Positions 1 through 11,419 are shown, numbered from the stretch's first letter. The stretch is DNA of 64,000 nucleotides from Bidens hawaiensis (GCA_021521415.1 JAIQDT010001119.1:528618-592617), one strand, 5' to 3'. Notes: generated by a model from the letters alone, not told the origin. A program made the numbers and translations.

Positions 1-116
1 TCAAAACAATTATTGTTGAATCTCCTAAAGCTCCTAAAGACAATACTCCTCATATCTCTCCTCCAACACAAGAAAATATAATAGAAAAAAAAAGGAAAAA
101 AGTCAAATAAATTGCG

Positions 117-1060
117 ATGAACACGTTGAAAAGAAAGTCACAAAAGGATAGGTTGTTCAAAAAGAGAGAGGCTGAAGAATACAATGCCAATGAGCCTAAG
201 ATAAGTTCTTTAGATAAATTATCTTATGAAGAATTTGAAGATGACGTTGAGTTTGAGACTGAGATGCCTGGAAAGTATGCTGAAGCTGAATCATGCCCTT
301 ATGTGGAGGAAGAGTTATTAGATGAAGAGATCAAGATGGAAGCTCCTGGAAAGGTGCAAACGAGGCTAGGCCCAGCAAGTACTACACCAACCAGTGAGCC
401 TAAGATGGAGGGAAGCGTGGAGTAGAAGCCGATGGAGGTTAGGCTGTCACCACTCATAGGAGGTTAGGCTTTCACCACTCATAGATAAAGCAGCTTGATA
501 TTAACCTCCCATTCATCGAGACCCTCCAGCATATGCCCAAATATGCCAAGTTTTTCAAGGATCTTTTTAAACGAAAGGATAGACTGTGGAAACTCTTGAC
601 CGTTCAATTGAATGGAGATTGTTCTGTAGTAGTTCTGAATAAACTAGCGGAAACATGTCGGGCTCTGGCGTCTTCAAGATTCCATGTCTTTTCGGTGACA
701 TCACTACAACCCAAGCATTGGCAGACCTAGAAACTAGCATGAACTGATGTTGTTTTCTCTATACGAAAAGCTAGACCTAGGTGAACTCACACCCACTCGC
801 ATGTATTAAGTATCCACGGGGGATCATAAAAAAGTTGTTCATTAAGTTGATAAATTTGTATTACCGGTGGACTTAGTTATTCTTGATATGAAGGCTGACG
901 ACAGGTCCCTATAATTCTAGGCCCCCATTCTTACTTATCGCGAAGACACTTATTGATGTCTTTAATGGGAAGATCACACTCCGCGTAGACGACGAGAATA
1001 TCACATATGATGTTGCTAAGTTCATATATGCAACATTTGAGTGATCAGGATTATTATAGT
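117..1060 (+). pseudogene. gag/protease relic of the gypsy fragment
   Basis: An open stretch 117-425 encodes a Lys- then Glu/Asp-rich 102-residue segment; the same frame is open upstream from nucleotide 3 but for a stop at 108-110. From about 518 another frame reads FIETLQHMPKYAKFFKDL and continues to 730; this is the conserved lead-in to the aspartic protease of Athila/Tat-type elements. Between 730 and 1060 protease-like words can still be picked out in shifting frames (KLDLGELTPTRM-like near 765-800, a P-L-I-L-like strand near 905), without a usable DSGA active site. It is non-functional; the host gene alternatives I considered do not explain the pattern. Confidence 0.55.
434..483 (+). repeat. 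25-bp tandem duplication
   Basis: GGAGGTTAGGCT(G/T)TCACC... occurs twice back to back with one mismatch between copies, just after the stop of the 117-425 frame. It looks like a local slippage duplication inside the relic. Confidence 0.8.
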
Positions 1061-1189
1061 GGTCCATGCCATTCTATTTACTTTCTTTATTCATTCGTCT
1101 CTAGTGTAGACACATGTCTTGATTACATATGTGGAGCCGACTTGATTGGAGGGGGAAAGTGTTGACGAGCTAGAGGAGAAAGAGGCAGA

Positions 1190-1430
1190 GAAAGCACCAT
1201 GATTTCGCGAAGTGATGGATCTTAATGAGATATTAGGTGAGAGCGATAAACTTCCTGTTGAGACGCTCGTTCCTTTAGAGATTAAGGTCCTCCCTTAGAA
1301 CATAGCGGAAGCCTATCTAGTAGACGGTTCGAGTTTGCTCGTTATTATTTCTTCTAAGTTGACGGAGGAGGAGAAGTTAAAGTTGCTTAAAGTGTTGAGA
1401 CTATGCAAACATATAAGGATAGAATAAGGT
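1190..1430 (+). pseudogene. Protease-to-reverse-transcriptase linker relic
   Basis: Translation gives ...LPVETLVPLEIKVLP, a stop, NIAEAYLVDGSSLLVIISS, then KLTEEEKLKLLKVLR. This is the recognisable linker ahead of reverse transcriptase in Athila/Tat-like gypsy elements (leucine-rich segment, then 'VIIS..LT.EEE..LL.VL'). The reverse transcriptase that should follow is missing; AT-rich unrelated sequence begins near 1440, which implies a large deletion. Confidence 0.6.
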
Positions 1431-1712
1431 ATTATTAAGTATTTGTCATATTCTTCTTTTTGAAAATACTAAATAAAGAAATCCATACCACATTCTAGTG
1501 AACTTTTGTATATAGTTTGATTAAACTTTTTGCTCACGGTATGCCACCCTGTTTTAAGACGATAATGATTCATATCTTTATAAAATCGTGATTCTAAAAT
1601 AACTCTCATTTAAAACATTTGTTATTCATACAAGCATGCTTAAGAGCGATTAGAGTGTAAGAACCTATGAACCTGGTAACATTGGAGGTGTAGAAGTTAC
1701 TACAAGAAATAA

Positions 1713-1729
1713 CCCCCCCCCCCCCCCCC
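1713..1729 (+). repeat. Poly(C) homopolymer, 17 nt
   Basis: An uninterrupted run of 17 C is preceded by AA and followed by AACCCAACCC. Its length is likely unstable and may be misread in sequencing. Confidence 0.9.
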
Positions 1730-1762
1730 AACCCAACCCTAAAGGGAACAACTTAGGAACAT

Positions 1763-1951
1763 GTGGAGATGAACTACAGAGAGTTTTATGTTCTAAGTAA
1801 CGCCAGCCCCACGATGGGTGCCACTTGTTGCTACAACGGGTATAGCTACAATAAGAATAAGCTAAAGAGATGGTACAGACGCTTCCAGGGTCAACCTTGT
1901 TACCTTCCAGCTCGTACCTTCAACGCGAAAGAACTCTTAGAAGGAGACTAG
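1763..1951 (+). CDS. Unidentified 62-codon reading frame, doubtful
   Basis: It encodes a Tyr/Asn/Arg-rich peptide with the stretch RRFQGQPCYLPARTFNAKEL. I do not recognise a family. Its position after the gypsy linker suggests it is a scrap of the same element, perhaps from the far 3' part of pol. It has no promoter or neighbouring exons that would argue for a real gene. Confidence 0.2.
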   Translation: MEMNYREFYVLSNASPTMGATCCYNGYSYNKNKLKRWYRRFQGQPCYLPARTFNAKELLEGD

Positions 1952-1960
1952 AGACCGAGG

Positions 1961-3332
1961 TATTTGGACTAACCTCTGAAACTCAACATTAGTAATTTAT
2001 CGCATAATAATGATTAAAAAATAAGTACATATATGTATTAGAGATGAGAATATTTGAGAAGGCGACGATTGAAACTCGACGGTTAGCTGGCAGTTTGAGG
2101 TGATATCAGGCTGCTTAGTTGAGTTGTTATAATTGACATGGTTGTGAGTTGATAGCGTGGTGCCTCAGTAGCTAATGAGATTAGCACCTCAGAGGCTTAA
2201 CAACTAAGTAGATGAGAGTTATCTTCTAGGAAGAGTTATATCTTAGAGAGTAATAAATTAGAGAGTAGTATTCTAGAGAGATAGTATGAGTATGATACTG
2301 AAAGTATAGTGACAGTGGGATATTTGTAGTGATTTCTATTGTGACTTGTGTCTCCTTTTATAGGCAAGGTGAAGTTTCTTTGCAGACAGCGCACCTTCCA
2401 ATTAAGGAAGTGCGTATCCCTTTGGATTCTCTTATGAAAGAGGATTATTCCTTTTTTGTGTAAGTTGTCAGGTTTGTGATAAGCAAGGTAGGTATTGCAT
2501 CTCTGTACTAATCTTTGCATTAAACTCTTTATCTCATGTAATTGCCAGGTCGCTTTTAGGGAGATGTCCTTATTTGATTTACCTTGGAAATTGTGGTAAT
2601 AATCTTGATGAATACCTTTCTATAGAAGCTGATGCCTCCAGCTTCTATACTCTTATAGCTTCTTGTTTGTAACTTCATTGTTCTTGAACTGGGAGAGATT
2701 CAGGTAACTACATCATCAAAAACATTCATTGGCCGAAGAGTAGACCTCCCTTCATATTTGACTGGGTCAACATTAATACATACATACGTATGCATACATA
2801 TATATGTATATAAATATTAACATGCACGCATGTGTATTAATGTTTATAATGGTATTCAATTAATACTCTAAACATTGATTTAACACACTTCTTTCACACC
2901 AAGTGTTTTAGTCAATTGAGATACACTTAAGCACGTACAATATTTTGTTTTAAAAAATAACCCTTATTTGTCTCATTTAGAGAACAAGAGATAGCATCTG
3001 AAACCTTTATGTTAATTTAATTGGTAAAAAGGAATTAATTAATTTATTATACTATTCAATTGCAATTCACGTTAATTTCAAATGGTTATTCATGAATAAA
3101 GTTTCAGAAAGGTTATATAATATCTGATAGCATATGCATAGCTAACCCAAAAGAATTTGTCAATAATCTTCCAAATGTATTTTTTTATTGCCACAGGGGA
3201 TTCTTAAGCAGGCTTTTGTTTGTTTATTCATTAGACCAATCGGTATAGGTAAAAGAAGCTTCACATGGGGTCCAATATGGCCAGTGGAAATTTGACGTGG
3301 CTTTAGTGAGCTCATGCAAACACCGCCTGAAC
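1961..3332. other. AT-rich spacer without a recognised gene
   Basis: Nothing coding is supported here. The only texture is an alternating ATAC/ATAT tract near 2775-2815. The last 60 bases before element A contain ATGGCCAGTGGAAATTTG (3277-3294), which is repeated just beyond the other end of A at 32491-32508. Confidence 0.6.
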
Positions 3333-4326
3333 TGTTGGATTTAATGGTCGGTTCGGGTCAAGTCAACCCGGACCGACCTGAATGTGACCTGGTATGAGTT
3401 ACACCGTAGGTAACGAAGAATAAACCCACTTAAATGTTAATTGGGCCCGACACAATCAAATTAGATGGACCGGATGATGGTTAAAGGCTTTGTTTTTTTA
3501 ATTTGGCTCAAGCCCAAATTGGGTTAACTTGATTAAACCCTAACTATGTTCCTATATATAATATAAGATGATATTATTAATGGTAACCCCTTAACACAAC
3601 AAACCCTAGCTGCTGCATATATTATCCGGCGCCGCTTTTCCGGCCAGCCGGTTTTCCGGCGAGTCTTTTCCGGTCGCCGCAAACCTCAAACAGCTACCAC
3701 CTTTCATCCTTAGACACCGCAAGCACCACCACAGTCCTACATAAGCTCCGGTGCTGTCAAAACACATCTCACGGTTTTCCGGTGGTCCTGCAATTCCAGC
3801 GAACCCGCAATTCCGGCGAACCCGATTTTCCGGTGAAGTGTTTCCGGTGACCTTTAGTTGTTGCAATCAGCTCTTGTTGTCCTCTGCTGTCCGGCGTCCT
3901 CGCTAGCCGCCGGATCTGAGCAACATCACCTTCTTACGCCGCCATATAGCCTGTCGGATTCCGCCGCCGCCGCTAGCCGCCGCCATCGCCGGATTTCCGT
4001 TTGGTTGTTCATTGTGTCACGTCTAGCACTTTCGTTGAGCCCTCGGTGTCTTCCCGGTTTCGATAACCGAGGTATATCGACAAACTAATCTATGGTTGCT
4101 TATTATTTACGTTTAATCATACTCGTTTAACGTTGTAATCGGATCTGGGTTTTGGGTTTCGGTTTTTGGTTCGTGTTAATCGTTTATATTCCGTTGTGTT
4201 TTTTATAGTTCGTTTACACATATATATTAACGTTGATTAATATCTATCGAAACGAAATAAATATTAACTAAAACGGGTTTTATATATTTGACCGTGTTCG
4301 TTCCGAACCACCGTTGAAACCCAACA
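3333..4326 (+). repeat. Element A 5' LTR
   Basis: The 994-bp repeat starts TGTTGGATTTAATGG and ends GAAACCCAACA. A TATA-like TATATATA lies at 3553-3560. The stretch 3615-3860 is crowded with TTTCCGG(C/T) words. By eye the two LTRs differ at roughly one position in twenty, plus an indel near 3805, where the 5' copy has extra GCAATTCCGGCGAACCC-type sequence. Confidence 0.92.
3553..3560 (+). promoter_or_regulatory. TATA-like box in element A LTR
   Basis: TATATATA lies 220 bp into the LTR and upstream of the CCGG-rich part. The position fits a U3 core promoter. The 3' LTR keeps the same stretch near 31697. Confidence 0.45.
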
Positions 4327-4327
4327 A

Positions 4328-4340
4328 TGGTATCAGAGCC
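4328..4340 (+). other. Element A primer-binding site (tRNA-iMet)
   Basis: TGGTATCAGAGCC starts two bases after the LTR end. It is complementary to the 3' end of plant initiator-Met tRNA and would prime minus-strand DNA synthesis. Confidence 0.92.
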
Positions 4341-5673
4341 GCGGTACGAGTCGATCCCGGTTCGTTTAAAACCGGATCTACATCTTAAACTTTAAATCGT
4401 TTAAAGATTTGATCTAGATTTATTTTTGGGTGATTTTAGATTTGGTCAAAGTTTTGTTATTTTATTTGACCAAGTCAAAACGACCCGAAATTTTATTTAT
4501 TTTGAATATGTAAATCCGGCCCCGACCTATGTTTCTTTTGGTTGTGTTAGGTTGTTGAGCTTGTTTTTGCCCATATGGATGGTTCAAAAGTTGTAAACGG
4601 TTATTATTTATTTTTCGGTTTTCTTTTGGCCATAAAGATGGTTCAAATTTGTAATAGAACAAATTATTGTTAGTTTATAAATTTGTAATTAAGAAGACGC
4701 GAAGGTAACCGAGGACGAGCTCAAGGATTTCTTGGAGTTAGTGGGAGTTCGAGCAAGATGACGGGATGCACGGAGAAGTCCATCCTTGTGGTTGTTTTGT
4801 GTTACGAACCCCTTGACCCGATCGGTCTCCCTAATTGGCTCTAGTGAGACCGATCACCTTTTGGCCATAAGGATTTACATATTATTATTTACTATTGTGG
4901 TTGCTTGGATTGTTTATAATAGGATTATAATATCACATACCTAATATCAAATAAACATTTTATTAACCAATTATGTTTTGCAAATTAAAAGCGTTTTGAT
5001 TTCCAAAACTAATAACTTAATAGAATTCAATTAACTTAAAATTGGTTAGTCATATCGCGACAAACTTAGTTTTTAAATAGGTTATATAAAACTAAGTGTC
5101 CTGAGAGATGAAAGGGTTCATCAATTCGTCCCGACAATAAATACAGTAAAATTTAACTTTTACTCTATTTGGTAATTTTAAAAGTGATCCCAATATAAAA
5201 CCAATAGTTTATGCCAATCCTACTACAAGTCACACTTGAGGCATACTGCGAAATTTCAAGTGTTTGGAGCTACAGCACCGTACTTGTTTTCTAGCCTATC
5301 CCATCAAGGTGAAAGCGTTTCGTTGACACATCCGGCCCTTTCACACGTCACTATACTAGGACAACTATTACTTTACTCTCCTGTTACATGCCAAAGCTGT
5401 CTGGAGATTTAAAGTGGGCAAAGATGAGGCTAAACGTATCTATACAGAAAATCGTTGTCTCTATAGGCCTCATAACCGAGAGTTGTGCTCTATTCACAAT
5501 TGGCAATCGTTGTCAGTCTTCCTAACCACTTATTAATGTTATGTGCTACACCTGCCTTTAATAACTGGAAGCCGGATTCTCATGCTCCTATTTCATTAAT
5601 GTTATTGGGTCATTAATAATGGGACTACAACATCGAAAATACTACTTAAATTTAGTTTTGCTTAATTAATTAG
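4341..5673 (+). other. Element A untranslated leader
   Basis: About 1.3 kb of AT-rich sequence lies between the primer site and gag. No reading frame with family resemblance is present. A GC-richer block at 4690-4870 and a block at 5220-5560 stand out from the AT background but were not identified. Confidence 0.6.
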
Positions 5674-6801
5674 ATGTCGTCAAACGAAATCTCACCCTAC
5701 GCCCTTAAGACTATCCTTGAGAAGGATAAACTGAACGGTACCAACTTCATCAAATGGCACCGCAACTTGAGACTTTTTCTCACCATGGCAAAGCGCCTGT
5801 ATGTTCTCGATGGACCTGTTCCAACCGAGCCTGAAAACAACACAGCCGCTGCACGAAAAGTTCTTGACAAGCATAAGGATGACTCGGCTGAGGTCTCCTG
5901 TATTATGCTAGCCACCATGACTTCTGATCTTGCTAAAGGCTTGGAAGACTTTGGTGCCTATGAGATGCTTGAACAACTCAAGGGCATGTTCCAGAAACAA
6001 GCCCGTCAAGAACGTTTCGACACCATGAAACAACTTATCAGTTGCAAGATGGCAGAAGGGTCTCCCGTCAGTGCGCATGTTCTTAAGATGAAGGGGCACA
6101 TCGATCAACTTAAGAAACTTGATTATCCCTTGCCCGATGAGATGGCAGCTGATTTCATCCTCAACTCTCACCCCAGCTCATACGACCAGTTCGTAATGAA
6201 TTTCAACATGAATGGCTGGGTGAAGACAGTGCCGGAGCTTCATAACATGCTCAAGACGGCTGAGATGAACATTTCTTCTAGGACCAATTAAGTTCTGATG
6301 ATCCGATCTGCTGGTGTCAAAAAGCCTAATCCCAAGAACCGGGGTTATAAAGGTAAAGGCAAGAAGAATGTTACCATTGCTGCCCATCGTGCCACCAATG
6401 CTAACAAAGGGGTTCCAAAGATACCACCGACGCCCCCTGAGGAGCGCAAGTGCTACCGATGCAACCAAATGGGACACTGGATGCGAAACTGTCCCGAATA
6501 TCTTTCTGAGATCAAGATGAAGAGTGCCAATGGTGAAGGCTCTTCACAAGGTATTTCCATACACGTTATTAAACTTTTCACTATCTCTAGATACACATGG
6601 GTATTTGATAACGGATGTGGTTTCCACATCGTTAATGTCTTGCAGGAGCCTGGGAAGTGGAAGAAACTGAATAAAGGAAGCATGGAACTCATCGTTGGAG
6701 ATGAGAATAGAGTACCAGTTCTAGAAATTGGAGTATTTCATTTTACTTGTCCATCTGACCTAGTTTTTCATTTGAATAATTGTTTTATGCTACTGGTTTG
6801 A
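5674..6801 (+). pseudogene. gag: Element A gag, with start of protease
   Basis: The ATG at 5674 opens a gag of the copia UBN2/retrotrans_gag type: the core at 5674-6280 (residues 1-203) shows the LNGTNFIKWHRNLR start, the RQERFDTMKQL helix and the SYDQFVMNFNMNG segment. A TAA at 6289-6291 interrupts the frame (a CAA codon would restore it). The same frame then continues through a basic linker and a zinc knuckle CYRCNQMGHWMRNC (6451-6492) to the protease-like WVFDNGCGFHI at about 6600-6632. The expected D-S/T-G of the protease reads D-N-G, so this copy's protease is doubtful. The frame ends at 6801 and the coding sense shifts by one near 6790. Confidence 0.85.
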
Positions 6802-6955
6802 CCAGAAACATCGTTTCAGTTTCGTTGTTGTTTGAACAAGGTTTTAAGTATGTTTTCAATGGCATGGCTATTTCTACTTACTTAAATGATATCTTTTATT
6901 TTGAGGCTAAACCTCGAAATGGTATTTATGAGATATATGTTTAAACTAATAATAA
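6790..6955 (+). pseudogene. Element A protease tail / GAG-pre-integrase segment, left half
   Basis: After a frameshift near 6790 the sequence reads GLTRNIVSVSLLFEQG and then GIYEIYV, the segment between protease and the integrase zinc finger. It stops at 6955 where element B begins. The reading frame resumes at 28668 with VYNLSKSI once B and one AATAA copy are removed, so the two halves were one gene. Confidence 0.8.
6951..6955 (+). other. Target site duplication of element B, left copy
   Basis: AATAA directly precedes the TGTTGG of the B 5' LTR and matches 28663-28667 directly after the B 3' LTR. Confidence 0.9.
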
Positions 6956-7353
6956 TGTTGGTACATGATGTCAGTAGTTCAGTGTCTAGTGTCTGTAATG
7001 GAGTTAGTTGGTTTTGTATTTGGTTATAAGCGAAGTTCTCACAAGTTCGCTGATATAGGCGAACTTGTGGAACAAGCGAAGTTAGGGACAACTTCGCCTA
7101 AACATGTTAGGCGAAGTTGTCGTGTTTTTATACAGCTGAGTTGTATAGATTTAGAGTTTTCAGTTTACGAGTTGTGTAATCGGTGATCAGTGAATCACGT
7201 GTTTCCAGTTGCAATACAACGTGTCTTTGTTTATTGTAACGTGTGTTTGATCGTGTTAACGTGTATCGTCTTCTACGCTCGTATCGTCTTACATAGGGAT
7301 TCCGCACCTACGTAGAACGAGATATTCCGTGTAGATCCGGCTGGGAACATACA
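6956..7353 (+). repeat. Element B 5' LTR
   Basis: The 398-bp copy begins TGTTGGTACATGATG and ends GGAACATACA. It differs from the 3' copy by about eight substitutions, a 19-bp block present only here (TAGGGATTCCGCACC... near 7297-7315) and an 11-bp block present only in the 3' copy. It contains three GCGAAGTT-type inverted repeats at 7028-7118, followed by a weak TATA-like TTTTATAC near 7126. Confidence 0.93.
7028..7118 (+). repeat. GCGAAGTT/AACTTCGC inverted repeats in the B LTR
   Basis: GCGAAGTT and its complement AACTTCGC, with the variants GCGAACTT/AAGTTCGC, occur in both orientations. GCGAAGTT-agggac-AACTTCGC is a perfect 8-bp stem with a 6-nt loop. The same words recur in the leader and the 3' region of B and nowhere in its coding parts. 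Confidence 0.85.
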
Positions 7354-7355
7354 AT

Positions 7356-7367
7356 TGGTATCAGAGC
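7356..7367 (+). other. Element B primer-binding site (tRNA-iMet)
   Basis: TGGTATCAGAGC begins two bases after the LTR end, complementary to initiator-Met tRNA. Confidence 0.92.
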
Positions 7368-7554
7368 TTTTGCTCGTGATTGTGTGGTTCGGGATTATCA
7401 CGCGGGTGTAGAAATCGTTCCGTTCGACTATTCGCGGGACGAGTTTACCGAGTTTTTGTGTCCTACTCACCTCCCACCATCAAAAACAACCCATAACACC
7501 TTCGCATACCTCGCAAAATCCAGAAATCAAACCTGCAAATTCATCGTGTTCATC

Positions 7555-7808
7555 AGGCGAAGTTGCCGCTACTGTTTGTAGGGTTTAGGCGAAGATATAA
7601 GGTTAAGCGAAGTTATCCACAACTTAGCCTTCCTCACAAGTTCGCTTATCTCAAGCGAAGTTATCCACAACTTCGCTTACCTCACAAGTTCGCTTATCTC
7701 AAGCGAAGTTATCCACAACTTCGCCAAATCAGGCGAATTTAAAAAGGAGAGCGAAATTAAGAATTCAAGCGAAGTTAAGACTTAAGCGAAGTTATCCACA
7801 ACTTCGCC
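7555..7808 (+). repeat. Palindrome array in the B leader
   Basis: About ten copies of (A)GCGAAGTT or its complement lie between the primer site and gag. The middle part is a 48-bp tandem repeat present about 2.5 times (7606-7715); each unit pairs GCGAAGTTATCCACAACTTCGC-like arms and ends in CACAAGTTCGCTTATCTC. The RNA would fold into a row of short hairpins just upstream of the gag start at 7873. It could be a packaging, translation or transcription signal; nothing in the sequence chooses between these. Confidence 0.85.
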
Positions 7809-7872
7809 TACAGTACTGTTAAGAATAAAATTTTTATTTTTCGGGTTTCTTTGTGTTTTCGTTTCGTAAAAG

Positions 7873-10500
7873 ATGACTTCAATAAATATTACGGAACTGG
7901 TGAAAATGGAAGTGGAAGCGGGTTCAGCTACTAAGGCACCGAAAATGCTTAAGGGTACCGATTTCGTGGCTTGGAAAGATCGGTTTGAACAGTATGTTAA
8001 ATACCAAGATGCTAAGATGTGGGTGTGCATACAAGATGGATACATTCCACCAACTGCTTTGTATGAGGGTCGTGAACAGATTAAGAAATACAACAAGATG
8101 GAAGAGGAAGAAAAGAAGATGTATGAGGCTGAAAGCAAAGCTCATGCAGCGATAACAATGGCTCTTCCACAAGAGATTCTTCACACCTTCAGGAAGTATA
8201 AAACTGCTAGAGAGCTATGGGAAGCACTTGAAAACCGATTTGAAGGCAATGTGGGGATACGTGCATCCAAGATTAAACTACTCAAAACCCAATTCTCGGT
8301 GTTCAGGTATCTGAAGAATGAATCACTTGATGATATCATCACGAGATATTATCATCTGATGACTGAACTCAGCAATTATTCCATTGCCTACAAAGAAGAT
8401 GAGATCGTAGAAAAGCTTCTTGATGCTCTCCCACCGAAATGGGAGATGTACACTGTCTTAATGAGAGAAGATAAAGAGTTTGCCGACTATGACTTGGAAA
8501 CAGCAGTCAACAAACTACGAACTTTTGAACTTAACATGGTTCGAAAAGAGACACCTACTGATCAGGTTCAGGATCCGGGAATGTATGGTGCAAAAGTTAA
8601 TTCAAGTTCAAGTTCAAGTTCGAAGTCTGAATCATCTGCTTACTACTCAAAGGGAGACTCGGGCGCTAACCCAACACATGAAGGTCATGTATCTCTCAAC
8701 ATGAATGGTGATGTGTGTTTTGTAGCTGGTGGATCAAATGCTTCTAAACCTCAAGCAACCAAGGGTAGTTTTTCCTCAAGTGTTCCAAACAACAACTACT
8801 CTCAGATGCCCATGAGTGTTAAATCTGCTGAACAGCAGTTTGCTCTCTATGCATCTTTCATTGCTTCGTACGAAAATTACATTAAAGGTAAGATTGTTGA
8901 TCCTGCAACGTTAGATGAAGACTATGATCAGATCGATGCTGATGATCTGGAAGAGATGGATCTGCAGTGGCAGATGGCGATGATTATGAGAAGGGTTAAA
9001 AGGTTTATGAAGAAGACTGGTAGAAAGTTTGTTGGTGAAAGACCAGGTTTTGATAAGTCAAAGGTGCGGTGTTACAACTGTCAACAGAATGGACACTTTG
9101 CTAAAGAGTGCACAAATGAACGTGTAGAACGCAGTCAGAACAGGTCTACACAACAGAGTGGTGGAAGTAGTGAGAATAGGGCCATGATATCCAGACAGAA
9201 CGGGGAGTACAACTGGAATCTGCATGTTGAGGAAGTGTTCGAACAGGCCAATTTGGTGACCATCGAAACTGTAGGAAGTGAGAAAGTGACTGGAGAAAAT
9301 CAAGCTTACATGGCAGAAGTGACAGACCAGCTCTCCGAGGTAAGTACTAAACTCCCTTGTACGAAATGTGAAAATCTGTCTAAACAATTGACAACTATAA
9401 CTGATCAGTTTGTTAGTTTGGATGCTCAATTTAAAACATTAAAAAAAGATCATCATTACACTAAAGCTAGAGAAAATAGTTACAAGGTAAAAATAAAAGC
9501 TAGTGAGAAAGATATCAGAAGTCTTAAAGCCAGTCTAGCTGAAAAAATACAAGTAATTGATCTTAGCTAGGAAGTGTTAGAAGAGAAAACCAAACTAATA
9601 GCTGAAAGGGATAAACAGATAGCTGATCACCAGGTGAAAGTGGTGGAACTAAACAGAAAACTTGAGAAATTTAGAAATTCCTTCGCTATACTTGATCACC
9701 TCGTAAGTGATCAAAGTTCCCCAGTTAAAAGGGGAGGAATTGGATATCATGAAGTTCCACCACCTTACAATCATAACTACACTTTTGATCCTAGTAATCA
9801 GAAATCTGTTGATGTTGAAATTGGCCAGACAGTTCCGGTTAAGATTACAATTAAAGATCCAGAAGTTAGTAAAGGCGAAACGAGTAAGCCTGTTTCTAAT
9901 GTTAAGATTTCTGTTCCTAGTCCTGTCTCATCAAATTCGGACAAGACATCCGAGTCAAGTGAGACAAAAGAAGAGGCAGTGTTACCAAAACGTGGAGAGG
10001 AAAATAAAACAAATGAAAAGAATTCTCCACTAAACCCGTATGTCCCACCATATGTTAGACAAACGGGCGGTAATGCAGCCTCAACATCTAAAACAACTAT
10101 TGATACGAAAGTTGCACACAGGAGTTGTTTCAGATGCAATCAAATAGGACACCTGATTGCTGATTGCCCTCTGAAGCAGAGATTCAGAAGTATGAGGCCT
10201 TCGAAAACTGAGAATAGAACTAACGGTAATTACTATAATGGTAAAAATGAAAACTCATCAAAGTTCAGAAATTGGACTAATCCTGGTTTTCAAAGAAATC
10301 GATCTCAGTTTTTCCCTGTTAACAACCAAATCATGAGTAATAATTCATTTAATTCACGAAGGTTTGGATGGCCTCATAGTCAATCTACAAGATGGTATCC
10401 TTTTAGGACTTACAGAAATCGTTCTAATACTAACTTTGGACAGCCAAAGTACGGGATGTATCGACCCAAGACCAATAGGTCTTGGGTCCCAAGATTTTAA
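7873..10500 (+). pseudogene. gag: Element B gag, one internal stop
   Basis: The ATG at 7873 follows an AAAAG leader and opens a gag whose first 230 residues show the copia gag core ([37 protein letters not shown]). A Ser-rich linker follows, then a CCHC knuckle [14 protein letters not shown] starting at residue 400 (9070). A coiled-coil-like Lys/Glu/Leu-rich part runs from about 9290 to 9690, and a second knuckle CFRCNQIGHLIADC lies at 10126-10167. A TAG at 9568-9570 splits the frame; CAG would restore it, since the coiled coil continues on both sides. The protein ends in an Arg/Asn/Trp-rich tail at the TAA at 10498-10500. Two widely spaced knuckles and an 875-codon length are unusual for copia gag. 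Confidence 0.88.
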
Positions 10501-10515
10501 TCCTCTGCTTTAATC

Positions 10516-11419
10516 GTGCAGGAACAGTTGAACAGGGCTGCAAACAATCTATGGGTTGTGGATAGCTGCTGTTCCCGGCACATGACGGGTAACAAGAATT
10601 TGTTACACGAATGGAAACCTGTTCAGGGAGGAAGAGTGAGTTTTGCTGGAGAGAGTGGTGGAAGGATTACTGGAATTGGGACGGTGACTAATGGTAAAAT
10701 GACGTTAGAGAAAGTGAATTTCGTTGAAGAACTGAAGCATAATCTGCTGACTGTGTCTCAGATTTGTGACAAAGATTATACTGTGCACTTTACCAAGAAC
10801 GAGGCGATTGTACTGTATCCTGGTTTCAAGATACCAGAGGATTGGATTGTAATGAAGGCTCCAAGGGAAAAGAATACGTATGTTATGGACATGAGGTCGA
10901 CTGAGATGGCAACAGAAGAATCTTGTCTTCTGTCAAAAGCAACTGAATCGGAGTCCGAGTTATGGCATCGAAGAATGGGGCATATTCATCTTCGGAAAAT
11001 GAACTACATTGTCAAGAATGGGCTGGTACTGGGTGTTCCCTTGAAGAATTTCAACTTTGAAGACCAATGCTTATCGTGCAAAAAGGGAAAGCAACACAAG
11101 AAATCCCATCACACCAAGAACGTTAATTCAATAGTCAGTACCCTAGACCTACTTCACATGGATCTCTTCGGTCCCGTGAATGTAAAAAGCCTAGGTGGAA
11201 CATCATACTGCTTGGTGATCACTGATGATTTCTCTCGATACTCTTGGGTATATTTCCTGAAGTCAAAGGATGAAACGGTTCAGATGGTAATAAATTTGAT
11301 TACCAAGGTTGAGAATATTATGGGGAAAAGAGTTAAATACATCAGCAGTGACAATGGGACAGAGTTCAAAAACTATCAGATGGAGATCTTCTGCTTACAG
11401 AAAGGGATAGACCACCAGT
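10516..11419 (+). pseudogene. pol: Element B pol, first part: protease, pre-integrase, integrase core start
   Basis: This is the same frame as gag, separated from it only by the TAA at 10498 and 15 more bases. The protease motif is WVVDSCCSRHMTG: the usual D-S-G reads D-S-C, so activity is uncertain. The integrase zinc-binding pair ELWHRRMGH...CLSCKKGKQ lies at about 10960-11095, and the catalytic Asp of LHMDLFGP and of SSDNGTEF near 11155 and 11345. The frame is cut at 11419 by element C and resumes at 20761 at the QYSASYTPQQNG segment, in frame once C and one CCAGT are removed. Confidence 0.88.
11415..11419 (+). other. Target site duplication of element C, left copy
   Basis: CCAGT directly precedes the TGTGACACCC of the C 5' LTR and is repeated at 20756-20760. 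Confidence 0.92.

Larger units (their letters stand above)
1..1960 (+). mobile_element. Decayed Ty3/gypsy retrotransposon fragment, Athila/Tat-like
   Basis: No LTR, primer site or polypurine tract of this copy is visible, so it is an internal fragment that enters from the left edge. Three short stretches read like parts of a gypsy gag-protease-RT linker in different frames: an acidic stretch near 117-425, a protease-proximal stretch near 518-1060, and a pre-RT linker near 1190-1430. Frameshifts, stops and deletions separate them. The lineage is inferred from the protein pattern only; the element class is fairly secure, the clade less so. Confidence 0.6.

Noticed and set aside
2236..2520. 94-codon minus-strand frame in the left spacer
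   Set aside because: No motif, AT-rich composition and no supporting context; a chance frame.
3606..4088. Frames of 86 and 76 codons in the A 5' LTR (the latter again at 31996-32229)
   Set aside because: They lie in the CCGG-rich LTR part and reappear only in the other LTR with frame-changing indels nearby.
4328..4340. tRNA-like matches at the primer sites of A, B, C and F
   Set aside because: Only the 12-13 bp complementary to the tRNA 3' end is present; these are primer-binding sites, not tRNA genes.
7555..7808. Repeated palindromes considered as a CRISPR array or terminator cluster
   Set aside because: Spacers are repeats themselves, and the block is a retrotransposon leader in a plant genome.
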